In this document: positions 34,601-49,600 of the stretch, in pieces
Layout of the letters: each line of letters opens with the position of its first letter
Position numbering within the stretch: position 1 is the stretch's first letter
Source: Crossaster papposus
Taxonomy: Eukaryota > Echinodermata > Asteroidea > Velatida > Solasteridae
DNA: 64,000 nt
Assembly (NCBI GenBank): GCA_037893245.1
Contig: JBAIAA010000352.1
Coordinates: 124,001 to 188,000 of the forward strand
Direction: 5' to 3'
The notes under the pieces: generated by a model
The model's database searches: none
What the model saw: the letters and a program-made list of their open reading frames with translations, nothing else
Told to the model about the DNA's origin: nothing
Translations under genes and position numbers: made by a program

Positions 34601-37600
34601 CCACAACTCCATGTGATTTATATTGTTTGTGATTGGTGCTTAGCTGTTGTTAGCTTAGCTCAACAATCGCATAGAAATTCGGTCCCTTTAAACCTGTTTT
34701 ATTAAGCAAGGGTTTTTGTGCTTAAGCAACATGTTGTGCTTAAGCAACATGTTGTGCTTAAGCAGCTCTATGAAATTGGCCCCTGAACTTTATTCAGGCG
34801 AGGCAAAAAGGAAACGAGTAAGCAAGTCATTGCAACGCAGCCTTAGACATTTTAGTCCCAACGAGTAAACGAATAACGTACCATGTGTGGTTATTAGTCT
34901 TCAGCACGGAATACATCTTCTTAACAGTCATGTACAGCTTGAGGCTGGCCTTGCTGGATTCAGCGATGTTCTCGGCAAACTTCTGGTAGCGAACCTGGTA
35001 CTGGTTGAGCTGATTCAGAACGGCTTGCAGACTGGCTGATATCCTGTGGTCCATCTCGCCGGCCACCACTTTATTGTAGTCAACAGTGAACCTGTCAGGA
35101 TAAAACATACATTTATAATTTAAAGGTCGTATACACCATCGGTACATGTAAGTGCTTGAATTATCAGAAATGGGTGGATTTGAAGGGTGAATGGATGCCG
35201 GGAAAAATATTAAGTAAAAACGTCATTTGTTTTTCACCGTCGGGCAGTTATATTTATGTTATGTTTCGCAATACTGTGGTTTTTTTTATGAAATTCAAAC
35301 TTTTGGAACAATGACAGGATACCTAGTGTAATGATTTAGCAGGATGCCTAGAATCACTATTTACCTTTAAATAAGTAAGATATTTCTTAATAATTTGTAT
35401 TTAATTCCTAATTTCCTAATAATTCAATATTTCTTTAAAATGTCTGCAATAGGTGTGTATATATACGACGCAGCATGCATAACAAATTATGGAGTAACTT
35501 GCACAGTCAATTTAGGTGGGATAAGTTGTGGCATAGCCACTCAAAATGACATTTTTAACCAAATCGTGATTGTCATGGAGCCTGTCATTGCTATTACGTA
35601 TCAATCTGGATAAATGACACTCACAGCCTTGTGTTTAAAGTGAACAAATTGTCTTTTTACCCATGACATAATTTTTTGATTTTTCTGCAGCAAGTCGGAC
35701 AAAACTTTCAAAATGACGGTCGGAGGTGAATCAACGGCTTTTTTTATGATAAAAACACAATTATACACAAACTGCCATCGTAAATGGCATTATTATCCTC
35801 GTCCAAGATGTTAAGATTATTAAAAACGTTGCGCAGCTAAGCCAAGTTTCATAAAATCGATTGCGAACCTACACAACAAATTTGTTGCGCAAGTTCTACG
35901 CATGGCGCAAGCTGCCCACTTTTTCATGAAATCGACTGCTGTAGACTTACTTCATGAAGAAGTTCTGGTATTCCTTGGTCGGTCTGAGTAGGGCCATCAT
36001 GTCACCCATCCCCTCTCCAATTCTGTCTAGCAGCTTCAGCAAGTCAGCTGGCTTCTAAAACAAAACCAAAAACCACATAGAACAACGGTATTTGCAATAA
36101 CCAGTTCGCGCCGGATGACGTATATAAACGCAAAGTTTATCCCAGATTCAAAACGGATGACGCATAAACACGTCACGAGCAAGGCCGTGAATGTATGTCA
36201 GCAGCGAGCAAGGCCGGAAATGCGTGGGTGTGCTTCCCGGCACTATCAGCCTGAACCCGCCTCGGATCGAGTTTCGTTAAAAATGATCCCACGCGTCGGC
36301 TCGGTGATGTTAAAATAATTCCGGCGCGAACTGGTTAATGGTTTGTGGAATGTTTCATTGGCAATGAGCTGAGTAATAATGATGTAGTGCCTTGAGTTAG
36401 CTGTCAGGGTGCTATCAGTGCGAGGACCCGGTTATTACTGCGTGATAATGACCGGGTTGGGGGATGACCGCTGGTAATGGATCGAGCCGAAGGCGAGGTC
36501 CATTACCAGCGGTCATCCCCCAACCCGGTTATTATCTTGCAGTAATAACCGGATCCTCGCACTGATAATATTACCTTTAATAAATACCTTTTTAACGAGA
36601 AAAATTGTGAAAATGCTCCAAATTTCGTGACTTTTATTTTGGCTATATTTTTAGCGTTTTGTGTTCATGTTTAGGGGCCATGTTTTAGCTTATGCATGGT
36701 ACCCTGTCTCTTCAATATGTGTTGTTATTATAACCCATACTTTGAGACCAGACTAGCTGACCACTGATGCCCACCGTGCATAGCAACGCGCTAGCGTTAA
36801 TAGACGACACGCGCATTTTAAAAAAATGCCGCGCGTATAGATACAAACGTTCTACGCGTACATTTATAGCGCGCAGTATCAAGATTTGACGCGTCCTTGT
36901 TACAAGTTACCGTAGAACTGTTGCATTCGGCCAATCATTGGCTTCCATGATGCTTGATCAATGCTGGTTCAGGGAACATTTATTTGCTTCTTCTTGAAAG
37001 CACATGAAATTACTACCTGATAATCCACTCCACGTGATCGAGTCTCGACCAATCAGAAGCCAGCAACTCTCCTAGGTATTTATTAATACTACACTACATG
37101 ACACCCTTACCAGTGATCCAGGCTGGGGTAGCTCCTCCAACCTATTACTGAGCCACTGCCGTGCGTCAGATTCGATGGCCTCTTCCAGAAGTTTGCGGAC
37201 TCGCTGGTGAGGGATTGAGTTGCGGTCCTTCCACACTTTCATCTGCAGCAGGCTTGAGATATTGCTCAATCTGCGAAAAGCGAAATGCAGACAACATTTC
37301 TTGTTTCAACTCTTGCAGCTTACTTTTGCTATGTCACGGCTCTTATTAGGGATGGTCATTTGTTTGCAAAATTAACAAATAGCTAGCAATATTTAAAAAA
37401 AATACAGTGCACACAATGATAATGCAAAACAGATAATGCCCCCAAAACAAATTATTAATTGTCATGATCAACTCATTTACTATGAACTAATGATGTGCAA
37501 ACCCGAAACGTAACGAAACCGAAACTTGCCCGACCCAAAGCCAAAACCGACTTCGGGTGTTAAAATATAGGACAATTGCCCAAGCCAAATATTTGTTTTT

Positions 37601-40600
37601 TTGTGGGTTTAGTTCTGTTTTCTCTGGGTTTTTGTTTACTTATTTTTGTCAGGTCGGGGCGAGCCAGTTTCCGATTTGGTTTTTATCTTTCATGTCTCAA
37701 GTGGTTCAGTTCTGTTCTCTCTTGGTTTTGTTTCCTTATTTTTGTCAGGTCGGGTCGAGCCAGTTACAGATTCGGTTTTTATCTTTCATGTTTCAAGTCG
37801 GTTTAAACTGATCAACCCAACCTAATGCCCATTGTTATTTTGAACTAAGACAAATGAACTGAAACATAGTCATTCCTTATACGTTTCTTGTGACAGCACG
37901 GACATGTGAGCCGACTTGTAATTTCGTCGTTTCTAAGCTTAACGGTAGAGCCCTTCAATAGTGACTTTGTCTCTGTTGGGTGATTCTTCAGCAGCTGTTA
38001 GGTCTGTTTTGTTTTCTGATGGTTGTTCTTAATTTGTTTGTCTTTGGTTTTGTTGCTTATCCCATAGAGCTATATTAAATTACGATGTAGAAAGTGATGC
38101 CTGCTGGGCGCATCCATGTTTGTGCACAAACCGATGCGAGCTGGGCGCATCTATGTTCGTGCACAAACCTATGGAAACCTCAACATTTTGTACGGCTTTT
38201 GTACAGCTATTTGCATATCTGTGTTTGTATTCTATACAGTGCGTTACCGAAGCCGATACGCCAAAAACCAAAACGCAAGATCAGTAAATGAGCACAAACA
38301 TTGCAATTGCACGTGCGTATCCGCGCGCTGCAGTTGATTTTGCGTTGCGCGTAAAGTTGTTTGCGTCTGTTCTACATGCACACGCGTTGCATTATGTTCT
38401 AATTCAAAATGTCTGCGCTCAGAATGGATTCAAAGTATTTACGCGCGTAAGAATGAAGAGTTAGTGTCTATTAATTTAATATAGCTCTATGGTTTATCCC
38501 GAGAAATAAATTAAAGTAAAGTAAAGTAGCTACTCTACCATGCTTACCTGCATTTTGACTTGAGGATGTCCAAGACTTGTACGTTGGAGGGAGGGAAGAG
38601 TGCGGGGCAATCCACCACAGGCGCCATACAGTAGTCAATGTAGGTGGCTATCGATGACTCTGTCACCTCAAGCTATTCAAACAAAAAACATCTCCTCAAA
38701 ATAAAATATAGAAGTATTAAGCCCGGTTCATAATCAGCACAAAAGCAAACACGAACGTAAAATTGTGACGTCAAATTTTCGTGTAAAAAATTTGCAAAAG
38801 TTTTTGCCAACTCCGGCGAATGTTGGCAGCGAATGCTTTGTGATGTCGAATTCGTATCGAATTCGTTTTTTTGCATAAAGTATGAACCATCCTTGAACAC
38901 GGTTTGAAGGTGGGTAGTTGAAAGTAGTTCCCTGAAGTGTTTAAAAGTTGACAAACTAGTTCCAAAGGCAAAGCTGAGGGAACTAGTCTGTCAACTTCCA
39001 ATATGGAGTAGAGCTAATATCAACTACCCAACCGAAAATAAACCATGTTATATTTGTTTTACTCTACCTTATACATCATGTACCATTACGAATCACTGAA
39101 GCTTGTGGAAACGCTGATTTACTTTTAGCGAGTCAATAGACCATGTGCCCCCTGTTTACATCTATATTCAAATGTGTACATCAATATGCGCACACATCGT
39201 GTTTTGCATACAATTTGGTTGAGGAGTGACGCCACAGGTCAGACCACCTTTGAATTATGTGACTTCTGATGTCGCCTCTTAACCAAATTTATGTAAAACA
39301 CAATGCATGTGCATATTGCTGGGCACATTTGAATATAGATGTAAACAGAGGGCACATGGTCTATACTGTACTGATTCCATCTTTATCATGCAAAACAGGT
39401 TGTTAGATTTGGGTAGATATTGGATCGTTAGGTTTTATCGAGGAAAAGCAGAGGGGAGGGGAAGAAGTTAGTTTATATTTACACGCAGGCAAACAAAAAA
39501 TTAAAAAAAAATTAAACCATACATTACAATCCACAATACCCACCAATAGTCTTGTCAAATTCTTGTTTTAATTTCATGTCAAATATTAAGAAAAGTAGAG
39601 AGGTTTTGTTTAACTCATGCAAAGAAGTAATGTAAACCAATTAAAACAATGAGTGCAAATAATGGCAAAATGAAGAGTAGAATACTCCACACAATGATCA
39701 TGCAAAGTAAAAACCTGTCAAATTTGTACCGAGGACATATATACACACACACGCAAAGTTTTCCCTAGATTCAAAACAGATGACGCATAAACACGTCACG
39801 ATCAAGGCCGGAAATGTCTGATTTAACATTTAAATGTCAAATGTCAAAGCATGCAGAACGAACAGGAATAAATGTTAACAGGTGCAAGATTACACACAGA
39901 CACATGTTAATAGGACTTCCAACTATTTTTCGTCACCTTGTTGTTGGTTCCATTAAAGCCATGTGTTTTATCAGTCCTGCCAGGAAAATACATTGAATAC
40001 ATTTATAGGAAAAGTATGGGCTGTAAGCTGTAAAGGCATTTGTAGATATATAAACTTGGATTTTTTGACTGGTTAAATTATCACTTAAATTCATAACGCC
40101 TGGGCCAATATGTGACCTAACATCACAAAATAAGCAAAAAAATTAGAAATTGTCATTTTGCTTTTTTGTTGTTTTGTTTTGGGGTTTTTATGAGGGGGAT
40201 TTCTGTTAACCAGTTCGCGCCGGAGGTTGTACATGTATTATACACGCAAAGTTTTCCCAAGATTCAAAACGGATGACGCATAAACCCGTCACGAGCAAGG
40301 CCGCAAATGTCTGTCAGCAGCGAGCAAGGCCGGAAATGCGTGTGCATTGTGCTTCCCGCGCCTCGGCGATGTTAAAATAATCCCGGCGCGAACTGGTTAA
40401 ATTATCACTGAAATTCATATACAAACCAAAAAACGCATGGGCCAATATGTGACCTATTACCACACAATTAGAAATTGCCATTTTGCTTTTTTGGTTTGGG
40501 GGGGGGGGTGGGGGTGGGGGGGGGGGGGCATTCTGTTAAACGTCTCTAATATTTTATCATTTTTTAAAGAGTTGACTGTGCATTAACAGTATTACACAAC

Positions 40601-43600
40601 TGCATGTTTTTTAATGCCATTTTCTCAAGAATCAGTTTTACCACTTCAGTTTTACCACTTCAGTTTTACCACTTCAGTTTTACCACTGCAGTTTTACCAC
40701 TGCAGTTTTACCACTGCAGTTTTACCACTGCAGTTTTACCACTTCAGTTTTACCACTTCAGTTTTACCACTTCAGTTTTACCACTTCAGTTTTACAACTT
40801 CAGTTTTACCACTTCAGTTTTACCACTTCAGTTTTACCACTTCAGTTTTACCACTGCAGTTTTACCACTTTAAGTAATTGGTGTTGTATACCATTGGGTT
40901 TTTAGTGCCCGCCTAATTTAGTAAGTACATTTTTCAAACAAAAAATGTTGAGGGCGTTTCCTTTCCACCTCAAAATCCGTACCTTCTTCTCACTATCTTC
41001 TCTCTACAGGTTTCTTCAGGCTTGCGAGCTACAGTGCCTCGATCGGGCACTTTTGAGAGAGTGTTTTGGTTTCATTACACAAAAAAATTAATTAGAATAA
41101 TTATCACAGACAATACGAAGTCTTACCTCATATGACAGGAACTGCGGGTTGTCGGTATAGATCTGAGTGACGTCCTTGGCCTCGTTGCAGTAGATAGAGA
41201 AGGTGGTCTCGGCAATCATTTCGGCGTGGACGTGGAACATGGCCTCCCGTAACGCACGGTCCATCAAGGAGGCATCGGAATCTTCTTTGCCCTGCAGAAG
41301 AAAAAGTATTGCAAACAAACTTTAGGTAACCTGGATATGAACTTACAAGCTCAAGAAAAAAACTGACAATAACCCTTTGGGCATCGCTTTTTATTTCTGT
41401 GGTACAGATATATTATCGGTAAGTCAACTGCATCTAGCCAAAATGGTGCAAGAACTGCAGATAATACGTACGCAGGTCCTCATCTTTGGAACAAACTACC
41501 CCTCAGCATTTGAAATATCTCATCGCTTTCTGAATTTAAAGTTGCCCTGAAGACCTATTTGTTTCAGACCACTCAGAATATTCTCGTTTAGTTAAATTTA
41601 ATTGTTTTGTTACTTCTGATTTGATATAATTTTTGTTTGCGCCATGAGCGTCATTTTCTGGCGGATAATGGCGCGGTATAAATTTCCTTTATTATTATTA
41701 TTATTATTCTCATAATTTAATTTAGACATCTAATCTGGTGGAGTTACAGTTTAGTTTTTCCCTTTAGATTTTTAAATCTTTTTCCGAACCATAGAAATAA
41801 AAAGGAACGCTCTTATGACAATGCCGACAATCGTGACCACAATAACCCTCAATACAAAGGTGACAGATGTGACTATTACCCTAACGATAACGGCGACATT
41901 TGTGACAATAAACACAGTGACAACGGTGACATTTGTGACAATAAACACAGTGACAACGGTGACAGATGCAACAATAAACACAGTGACAACGGTGACACTT
42001 GTGACAATAAACACAGCGACAACGGTGACATTTGTGACAAGTAACAGCAAGACACGGATGATCCGACAATCGACAGTGACACCGACCTTTTCCTCTCCCG
42101 GTTTCATGTTGGTGTCCTTCTGTCCTTTCTCCTCCCCGGCCCTCTGGATGTTGTCCAGGGACTCTGGGAGGCTATTGACGGATGCTGCGTCTGCCTCGTC
42201 TCGCCCTAGACTGGTTATGGACAGCCTGGCGAAGGACAGCAAGTCATAGGCCGGGGAACTCTGGTGGTGGTGAAACTCCAAGAGAGACGAGAGATTTCTA
42301 CATAGTAAGAAGAGAGAAGAGAAAAAGCAAAAACTGTAAACATTATTGCTGAAGTTTACCATTTGGGCGCGATCGGTGGATCTAAGCACGCCCCACGCAT
42401 TTCCGGCCTTGCTCGCTGCTGACAGACATTTCCAGCCTTGCTCGTGACGTGTTTATGCGTCATCCATTTTGAATCTGGAGAAAACTTTGCGTGTATATAG
42501 GTCCTTAGGCGCGACTTGGTTAATTAGAAAAAACAAAAGCCACTAAAACCCAGGGCCAATTTCATAGAGCTTCTAAGCACAACAATTTGCTTGGCATGAA
42601 AATTTGTCCTTGGCAAAAACAAGGTTCCAGACCAAATTTTCACGTGGTCTTTATTGTTTTTGATTGATAATCAGCTGTTTTTTTGCTTAGCATGAAAAAC
42701 ACGTAGATTTTTGGCTGGTAACCTGTTTTTAATGAGCAAGACTTTTTTGTGCTAAGCCAATTTTTGTGCTTAGCAGCTCTATGAAATTGGCCCCTGGCTA
42801 TATGATTGGTGTGTCACTCACATGAGTGTCTGTGAGAGTTTTGAGATGCCTTGTTGTACGGCGAAGCAGTTCAGCATGTGACGGCTGACATCGGGCAGTT
42901 TACCATCCCACGGACCTTTGGCCTCCTGCAACACAGTCAAATACACACAAAAAGTGCAGAACAACTTGAATGAAAAAAAGAAAGTTTGTGTGAAACGCAC
43001 AAAACATGCAATATACATGGAGGTATAGTGGAACGCCGCTATAACGAACATCACAGATTACATAGATTTTGTTTGGTATATCAACCGTTCGGTATAGCGA
43101 TTTTTAGCCGCCGATTCATTAGGTGCTCTCTTTTAACATAAACCACTGTTAGTTTGACGTTCGGGAATTAAAAACGGCCTAAATAGTGTTCAAATATACC
43201 AAGAAGACTTCTAGAACACGTGGGAGACAGCCAACAATAACATAGGGCAAGATAGTTCAGTTGGTAGAGCACCGTTCCGGTATTTTGGAGGTCGCAGGTT
43301 TGAGGTCGCAGGTTTGAGATCGCAGGTTTGAGGTCCGCCTTGCCAATTTGAGTTTTGAAATTTATGCAAATATACCTAGTCAGTTTCCCTTGTGGTTTAT
43401 TTGTGCAAGTTTGTTGACATTTGTTCAATAACAATGTTTGGTATGTTTGGACACAAAAATTGGGAGCAAAGGACGTTGGATTTTGTTAAATTCATTGACT
43501 TTTTTCATCAACAATGTTCGGTTTTTTTACATAAACATCGGCAGCCAAGGATGGTGTTTGGTATAGCCGAATGTTCGGTATAAGGGTGTTTGATATAGCG

Positions 43601-46600
43601 GCGTTCCACTGTATTTGCAAATACACCAAAGAGTGACTGTTATATAAACCAGAGTTATAGATATATAACCTTATTTTGTGGTCAGTCGGTAGCATGCAGG
43701 GATGGTTTGTACAATAAATCTTGCAAATTGACCAAACAAACAAAAAGTAAAAGAAGCAGGGTGTCCCTAATTACTACATTGGAGTCCTAAAAATTGTCAT
43801 GAAATGTCAAATTTCTCTGGAGACTAATGTTGGAATGGCACAAAATGTGCCCAAATCTGTCTAACATCCAAGACAAATATCGGGAATAATTCCTCAAATA
43901 ATTTAGACGACAGGTGGCACGTAACTAGAAATGTAACAGAATGTTACACTGTGTGTCCCGACTTCATGGAATGACTCATATTTCTGTAAACTTGGAAACT
44001 CGGAGAATGACCTTCAACAGGCCTTCATTTTGAAGGAGCGCGATCGTGCTCGCGCTCCTCCGCGCTCCTTAAAATTTTTAAGGAGAGCAAAAAAAAGCGC
44101 TCCTTACAATTTTAACAAGAGCAAAAAAAACACAAAAAAAAAAAAAAAAACACAAAAAAAAAAAAAATAATAATAATACGGACCCAATATAAATAATATG
44201 GCTAAGTTCCAAATACCTGGAATTCACGTTCATTGATTGTACCACACCAAACCCACACACCTTGCGAGTTAAAACCGATTCCTCACCATGGAATCACCTA
44301 CCTGCAACTGATGAGTGTCATAACAGTAAAGACACGAAAGCATTGCTATTGCTAACACAAGAGAATTTGCGATTACAATACTCTCCTCGCACCCCCAAAT
44401 AAAATCACATCAGATTTATCTTATACCAACAACGGTCATCTAGTCTTTCAGGTTCGCCCATTCCATTTATTTCGGACATAACGGGCCTAGACTAATTCGC
44501 GCTTAATTAAGCCATACAAGTCACAGAGAGAGAAATGTCACTGGATGGGAAAGCGCCAAAAGTTGAACTACTGGTGAATGTTGTGTTCCTTCTATTTAGT
44601 ATGTGTTTATTAAAGGCATAGACACCTTTGGTTGTCATTTTGAGTAACTACAGATAGTGTCCAGGGCCTTTAAACTTGCGTTTTGTTAGCGAGAGCAAAT
44701 CACTCTCCTTAATTCATTGTTTTGATTTAAGGAGAGCGATTTAAAAATCACTCTCCTTAATTCACCTTTTGATTTAAGGAGAGCGATGCACAGCTCTCCT
44801 CAGATTTATTAAAATGAAGGCCTGCTTCAATCTAGAATTGAACAAGGATATTTTCACAATCTAGGATACATACAGTAATGTATTTCTGGCCTTCGTATCG
44901 GTAAACGTTTGACGCTAACTGATGGTAGTATGTCAGCATGGAGTTTCCTGCCTTAGAGTAATCCTGAAACAACACAAATCAGAAATATGTTTTTAGTTTT
45001 TATTAAACGTACTACAAGCCATTTTTTGTGTAATTCTAAAACAATACATGTATTTTCCTTGTCTAATCCCTTTAATAATTCCTTTCGGTTTTTACAACTT
45101 TTTCTGCCGAAGAGATTTTGTAGCATGCATGTAACATGTAGCCTTACGTAAAATGTGATTGTGATGGATTTAAAGGGACTCGAATAAAACTCTGCGAAAA
45201 TCTGATATAAAATATATAGCCCTTTATGTACAATTTGCAGACATTAATTGGTCCCCAACAAAAGGAAGCCAGAAACTGGTTGGGTTTCATTGAGATAGAC
45301 TACGTGGGTACACTACAGCTTTATTTTCCCTACGTACTGTGGACATTCCTTTGTTATTGTGTAGTTAAAGGTAGTATACACCATTGGTAATTGCTTGAAT
45401 TATCAGGAATGGGTGGATTTAAGGAGGTTGTATTTTATAGTAAATATCGTTTAACTGACCTGTCTGGAGTTTTACAATCATGGATGCCGAGAAAAGCACG
45501 AAAAACAGCATTTGTTTTCAACCGACGTCGAGCAGTTATTCTTATGTTATTTGTGTGTTTTCGCAATCGCCGTCCGGTGATCGCGAATTTTTCTTTATAA
45601 AATTATATTTTTCAGAAAAATTACAGGATATCTAGCGCAATCATTTTGCTGGATGCCTAGAATCATTATTTACTTTTAGACGAGTAAGATATCTCTTAAT
45701 AATTTTGTAGAAAATATTTTCGATATCTGCAAATGGTGTATTCTACCTTTAAGAAAACGTTGGCTAAATGCTCATTTTTCTTGCTTCCTCCCAAAAAAAC
45801 AAATTTACTGCAAATGTTGAATCTGGGCCTCTCAACTGTTCCTCTAATACCTTTTCTATAAATAATCCTAACCCGTTATTAGAACTCTAAAACGTTTTTT
45901 TCAGAGAGGGCAAAACGGACTGTGGACCTGTCCAAGTCCACAAACCGTAACCTCTTCCCGCATCCTGTGGACGTCAATTGTTCGGAGGTCCACAGTGCGT
46001 ATTAAATATTATAACACCTCACTCACAGATTCTGTGTCTTGATTGGCCGAGAGCGCGTCACGTGTCACTTGCAATTTTTACTATTTTTTACTTGCGCTCC
46101 AAAAAGACTATACCACGCAGCCTCGTTCTGAAAAAGTACTATGCGCATAGCAACACACGTACTATGCGTATAGCAACGAAAGCGTGACTGAAACCCAGAC
46201 GTGTGTTTCGGTGCATTGCGTAAACATTGCTCTATCACCCTCGCACCCGTTCATCAAGGCAACAAAGTACACGTATGATCGAGAGACGTATAATTTAGAG
46301 ATTTTTTGTCATTACTATACTTTCAGGAAGCTTAAATTGTGCAGAATCTGTGAGTGAGGTGTTATAAAACAAATATTGACAGCTTTATTTCGCGGTATAG
46401 TAAAACTAGCCTCCCTCGGTGATCCATGGAGCATTCTATTTTCCCTCGGCTTCGCCTCGGGAAAATAGAATGCTCCATGGATCACCTCGGGGGGCTAGTT
46501 TTACTATACCACTCAAAGCAATTAATATTTGTATACTAACTAATGCATATCACTTGAAAAACAGTTTGTATAGCCCTGACGGGCAGCTCAAACCTTTTAC

Positions 46601-49600
46601 AATGCCCATACCTCTTCCCGGACAAACTGCAGTCGTATGTGGCACTTCCCCCCGCTACTCGGTCCCGATCCTTTGGAGTTGATATGCAGTGTGTACCACT
46701 GATCCACGCGGGTCGCTGCGGGAAGGTCGACCAGCGAAATAACGACCTGACCTAAAAAGTCGTCCGTATTCTTGTTGATGCCATGCTTGATGTGGCGGAA
46801 CAGACTGCAAAGATTAAGACTTTCACTTCAGTTTTCTCTTTTTAAACTAACAAGGAGATTTTTTCATGCTAAGCAAATTGTTGTGCTTAGCAGCTCCAAA
46901 AAATTGGCTCCAGACAGATCCTACCACGAACCAGCTACCGGTAGCATTGATTTTATATTTGACTTGTTGCATACATACATGAACATTGAAAAAGTGCGAA
47001 GTACCCCATAATGTAAAGTTTTGGCCCCATACGCATATCACACACAATACACAGCCCGCAACCCACATGATACATGGGTTACGTCTCGTGACTCATGATA
47101 GAGCGATCGACCTCTGTAAGAAATCCAGTTATTGCTGAAAAACTTTGCCGAACAAGCGACCCACAGATCGCGAGTATCACTTTTTCCTGTGGTCGATTCC
47201 TATTTTTTTTTTTTTTTTATAAAGTCAAAATGTGTCCATTTTCTAAACCCTAAATGACCCCTAGATGACCTTTGATCTATTTCAAAGGAGTTGTGATGAA
47301 CCCTAGTAAACTCTATTAAATTTTGTAGAAACATACATTAGAAGCATATTGGAACAATGACCTAATGACCCCTACGTCCTTTAACCTAAAGTAATCCGAT
47401 GAAGAATAATCTTTTAGCTTTTACTGTGGCAACATTTCACCTGCACTGATAATCCGGCAGCAATTGAACATTGCTGATTGAAACAAAAGAGATGTACATT
47501 TGTGACCCGCTCCTACGAAACCCGACATAAGTCGCACAGGCTATTTCGAGATACAGATCGTCAAAGTTGAAATGGGGTGAAAAATCTTGCGGACATCGAT
47601 TTTTGTTTTCGTTATTTTTTTATTCTTTAATATGTATAGGCATACTTTAACCCTTAGTTAAACAAAATCAACTTTATTGATGAGAAAGTACAAAAATCAT
47701 GCATTTATTGAGGCAAACTGTGTCCTAAGTGGTAATTTATCTACCAAATACATCAAAATAAATTCCTCATAAAATTGGAAGTATGTATGGTATAAAGGTG
47801 GTTTTGGTACCAAATGAAAGCTGAAGATGTATACTAAATGGAAATAACAATATCTCACTTTAAAACAAAAACCACTTATGTCTGGTTTTGTGGGAGCAGG
47901 TCACATTTATGTATTTCAATTTTTATTTATTTATTTCAACATCCAACAACGAAATAGCGCCAATTACAGGATGGATTAAAGGATAGATAAGTGAGAGAAG
48001 GCAATGTGAAGAAGGTACAGTTTTAGAGATGAGAGAACAAAATACCAGAAGAATATCCTGGGAAAAAGCCACGGAATCAGGCAGGCTGGCACCCAATCCA
48101 CATTATTGGCCCAGGCGGGCATTCGAACCCGGGTCATAGCGGTGGAAGGCAAAGAAAGAATCGCTGCGCCAATCTGACTCCTCCTGTACTTAACCTACTT
48201 TTTGATGCCCGCCATTTTGTGTTCTGACTCCAGACTTTTGCAGGCCTGCCAGAGACTGGTTTCCTCGTCCATATCCCACATCGTTAGAGTCAGCTCTGTG
48301 TTTTGTATGGACGATATCGAGCTAAAGGAACAAAACAAAACCATCAGGGAGAAAAAGGTTTGATTAACCAGTTTGTGCCGGGATTATTTCAACATCACCG
48401 AGCCGGGGGATTATTTTTAACGAAACTCGATCCGAGGCGGGTTCAGGCTGATGGTACCGGGAAGCACACCCATGCATTTCCGGCCTCGCTCGCTGCTGAT
48501 AGACATTTCTGGCCTTGCTCGTGTCGTGTTTATGCGTCATCCGTTTTTTTATCTGGGGAAAACTTTGCATGTATATACGTCCTCCGGCGCGAACTGGTTA
48601 AAGCTTCAGCAAAAATAGTGGGGCAGATAGGAAAATGTTTGTGAGAATTGTGCCTTTGATGATACAAGCATAAAATTAGGCATACAATCGGCTTGTTGTT
48701 CTTTTATTAAAGTTAGTCAAGCGCATCAATTTGTTTACCATTGGAAAACTTCCAGAGCAGAACAAATGAAATGATTTTTTATTTTTTATTTTTTTTTAAA
48801 TCAAATTATGGGCACAAAAGCAAGAGAGGAGATACAAAGTCACATTAATCATGTTCATGTAGTAATTTATTTTATTAACTTAGCTAGACTTTCACAGAAA
48901 CATGCAAAAATGAACTGGACCCCCGGCCGTGAGGCGCGAGAGCTGCGCTCGCTGCGCTTCGCAATCTGATAATTTACCCGGCACTAAAAAGGTCCTAGCT
49001 AGAACCCTGTTCCAGACCCGCCTAGCTGCCTGGTAATTGCAGGGCTGGTACTGTTATGAAATTACTTGTTGTTACCAGGTGAACTTACTGAAGAAGGAGG
49101 GGGGAGGGGAGGCTTGGCCTTACATATCGGGGATGAAAGGTCAAAGTGCCTTACATGTCAAAGCTTTCGTTCCACACGGGATGCAGTGTGGCCTTCTGGC
49201 AGGTAGTCTTGAAGACGCACTCTGCCTCCAACGACTGGCTGTGATGTACCGCGGAAGCCCTCGGCGACGCGATGCTGCTCCCGTCCGCAGAGTTCTTGCG
49301 CTTGTTCAGCTTGCTGGTCATCGCCAGCGAGTCCGATCTCTGCTTCTGGGAAGAGGCCGAGTTGGCCAAGGCCGAGTTGGCCGTGGCGTCGTCCGATTTC
49401 TTCCGCCCTGATTTCTTAAAGCTCCTCCTACCGTCCGAGTTCCTCCGGGAGACCTTCTCAAAGCCGGGGACGGCGGGGGTCGGGGTGGGGCTCATCACGG
49501 GGTCGTCTGGGAAGGAGTTCCAGTGGGTGAGGAGCGGGTGTTTCTCGTGAGACGGGGAGTGGTGGTGTTCGTTTTTGCACACGGTCAGAAGGCAATAGGG

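Noticed and set aside
40604-40877. Two repetitive 87-89-aa ORFs (TTSVLPLQFYHF-type)
   Set aside because: Out-of-phase readings of a 14-bp minisatellite in an intron.
43245-43345. Candidate tRNA gene (GTTCAGTTGGTAGAGC)
   Set aside because: No acceptor stem, and the B box region is an expanded repeat; treated as a SINE or tRNA relic.
48905-49000. GC-rich patch considered as a CpG island
   Set aside because: Short and isolated, with no promoter context; it lies in an intron between C2A exons.
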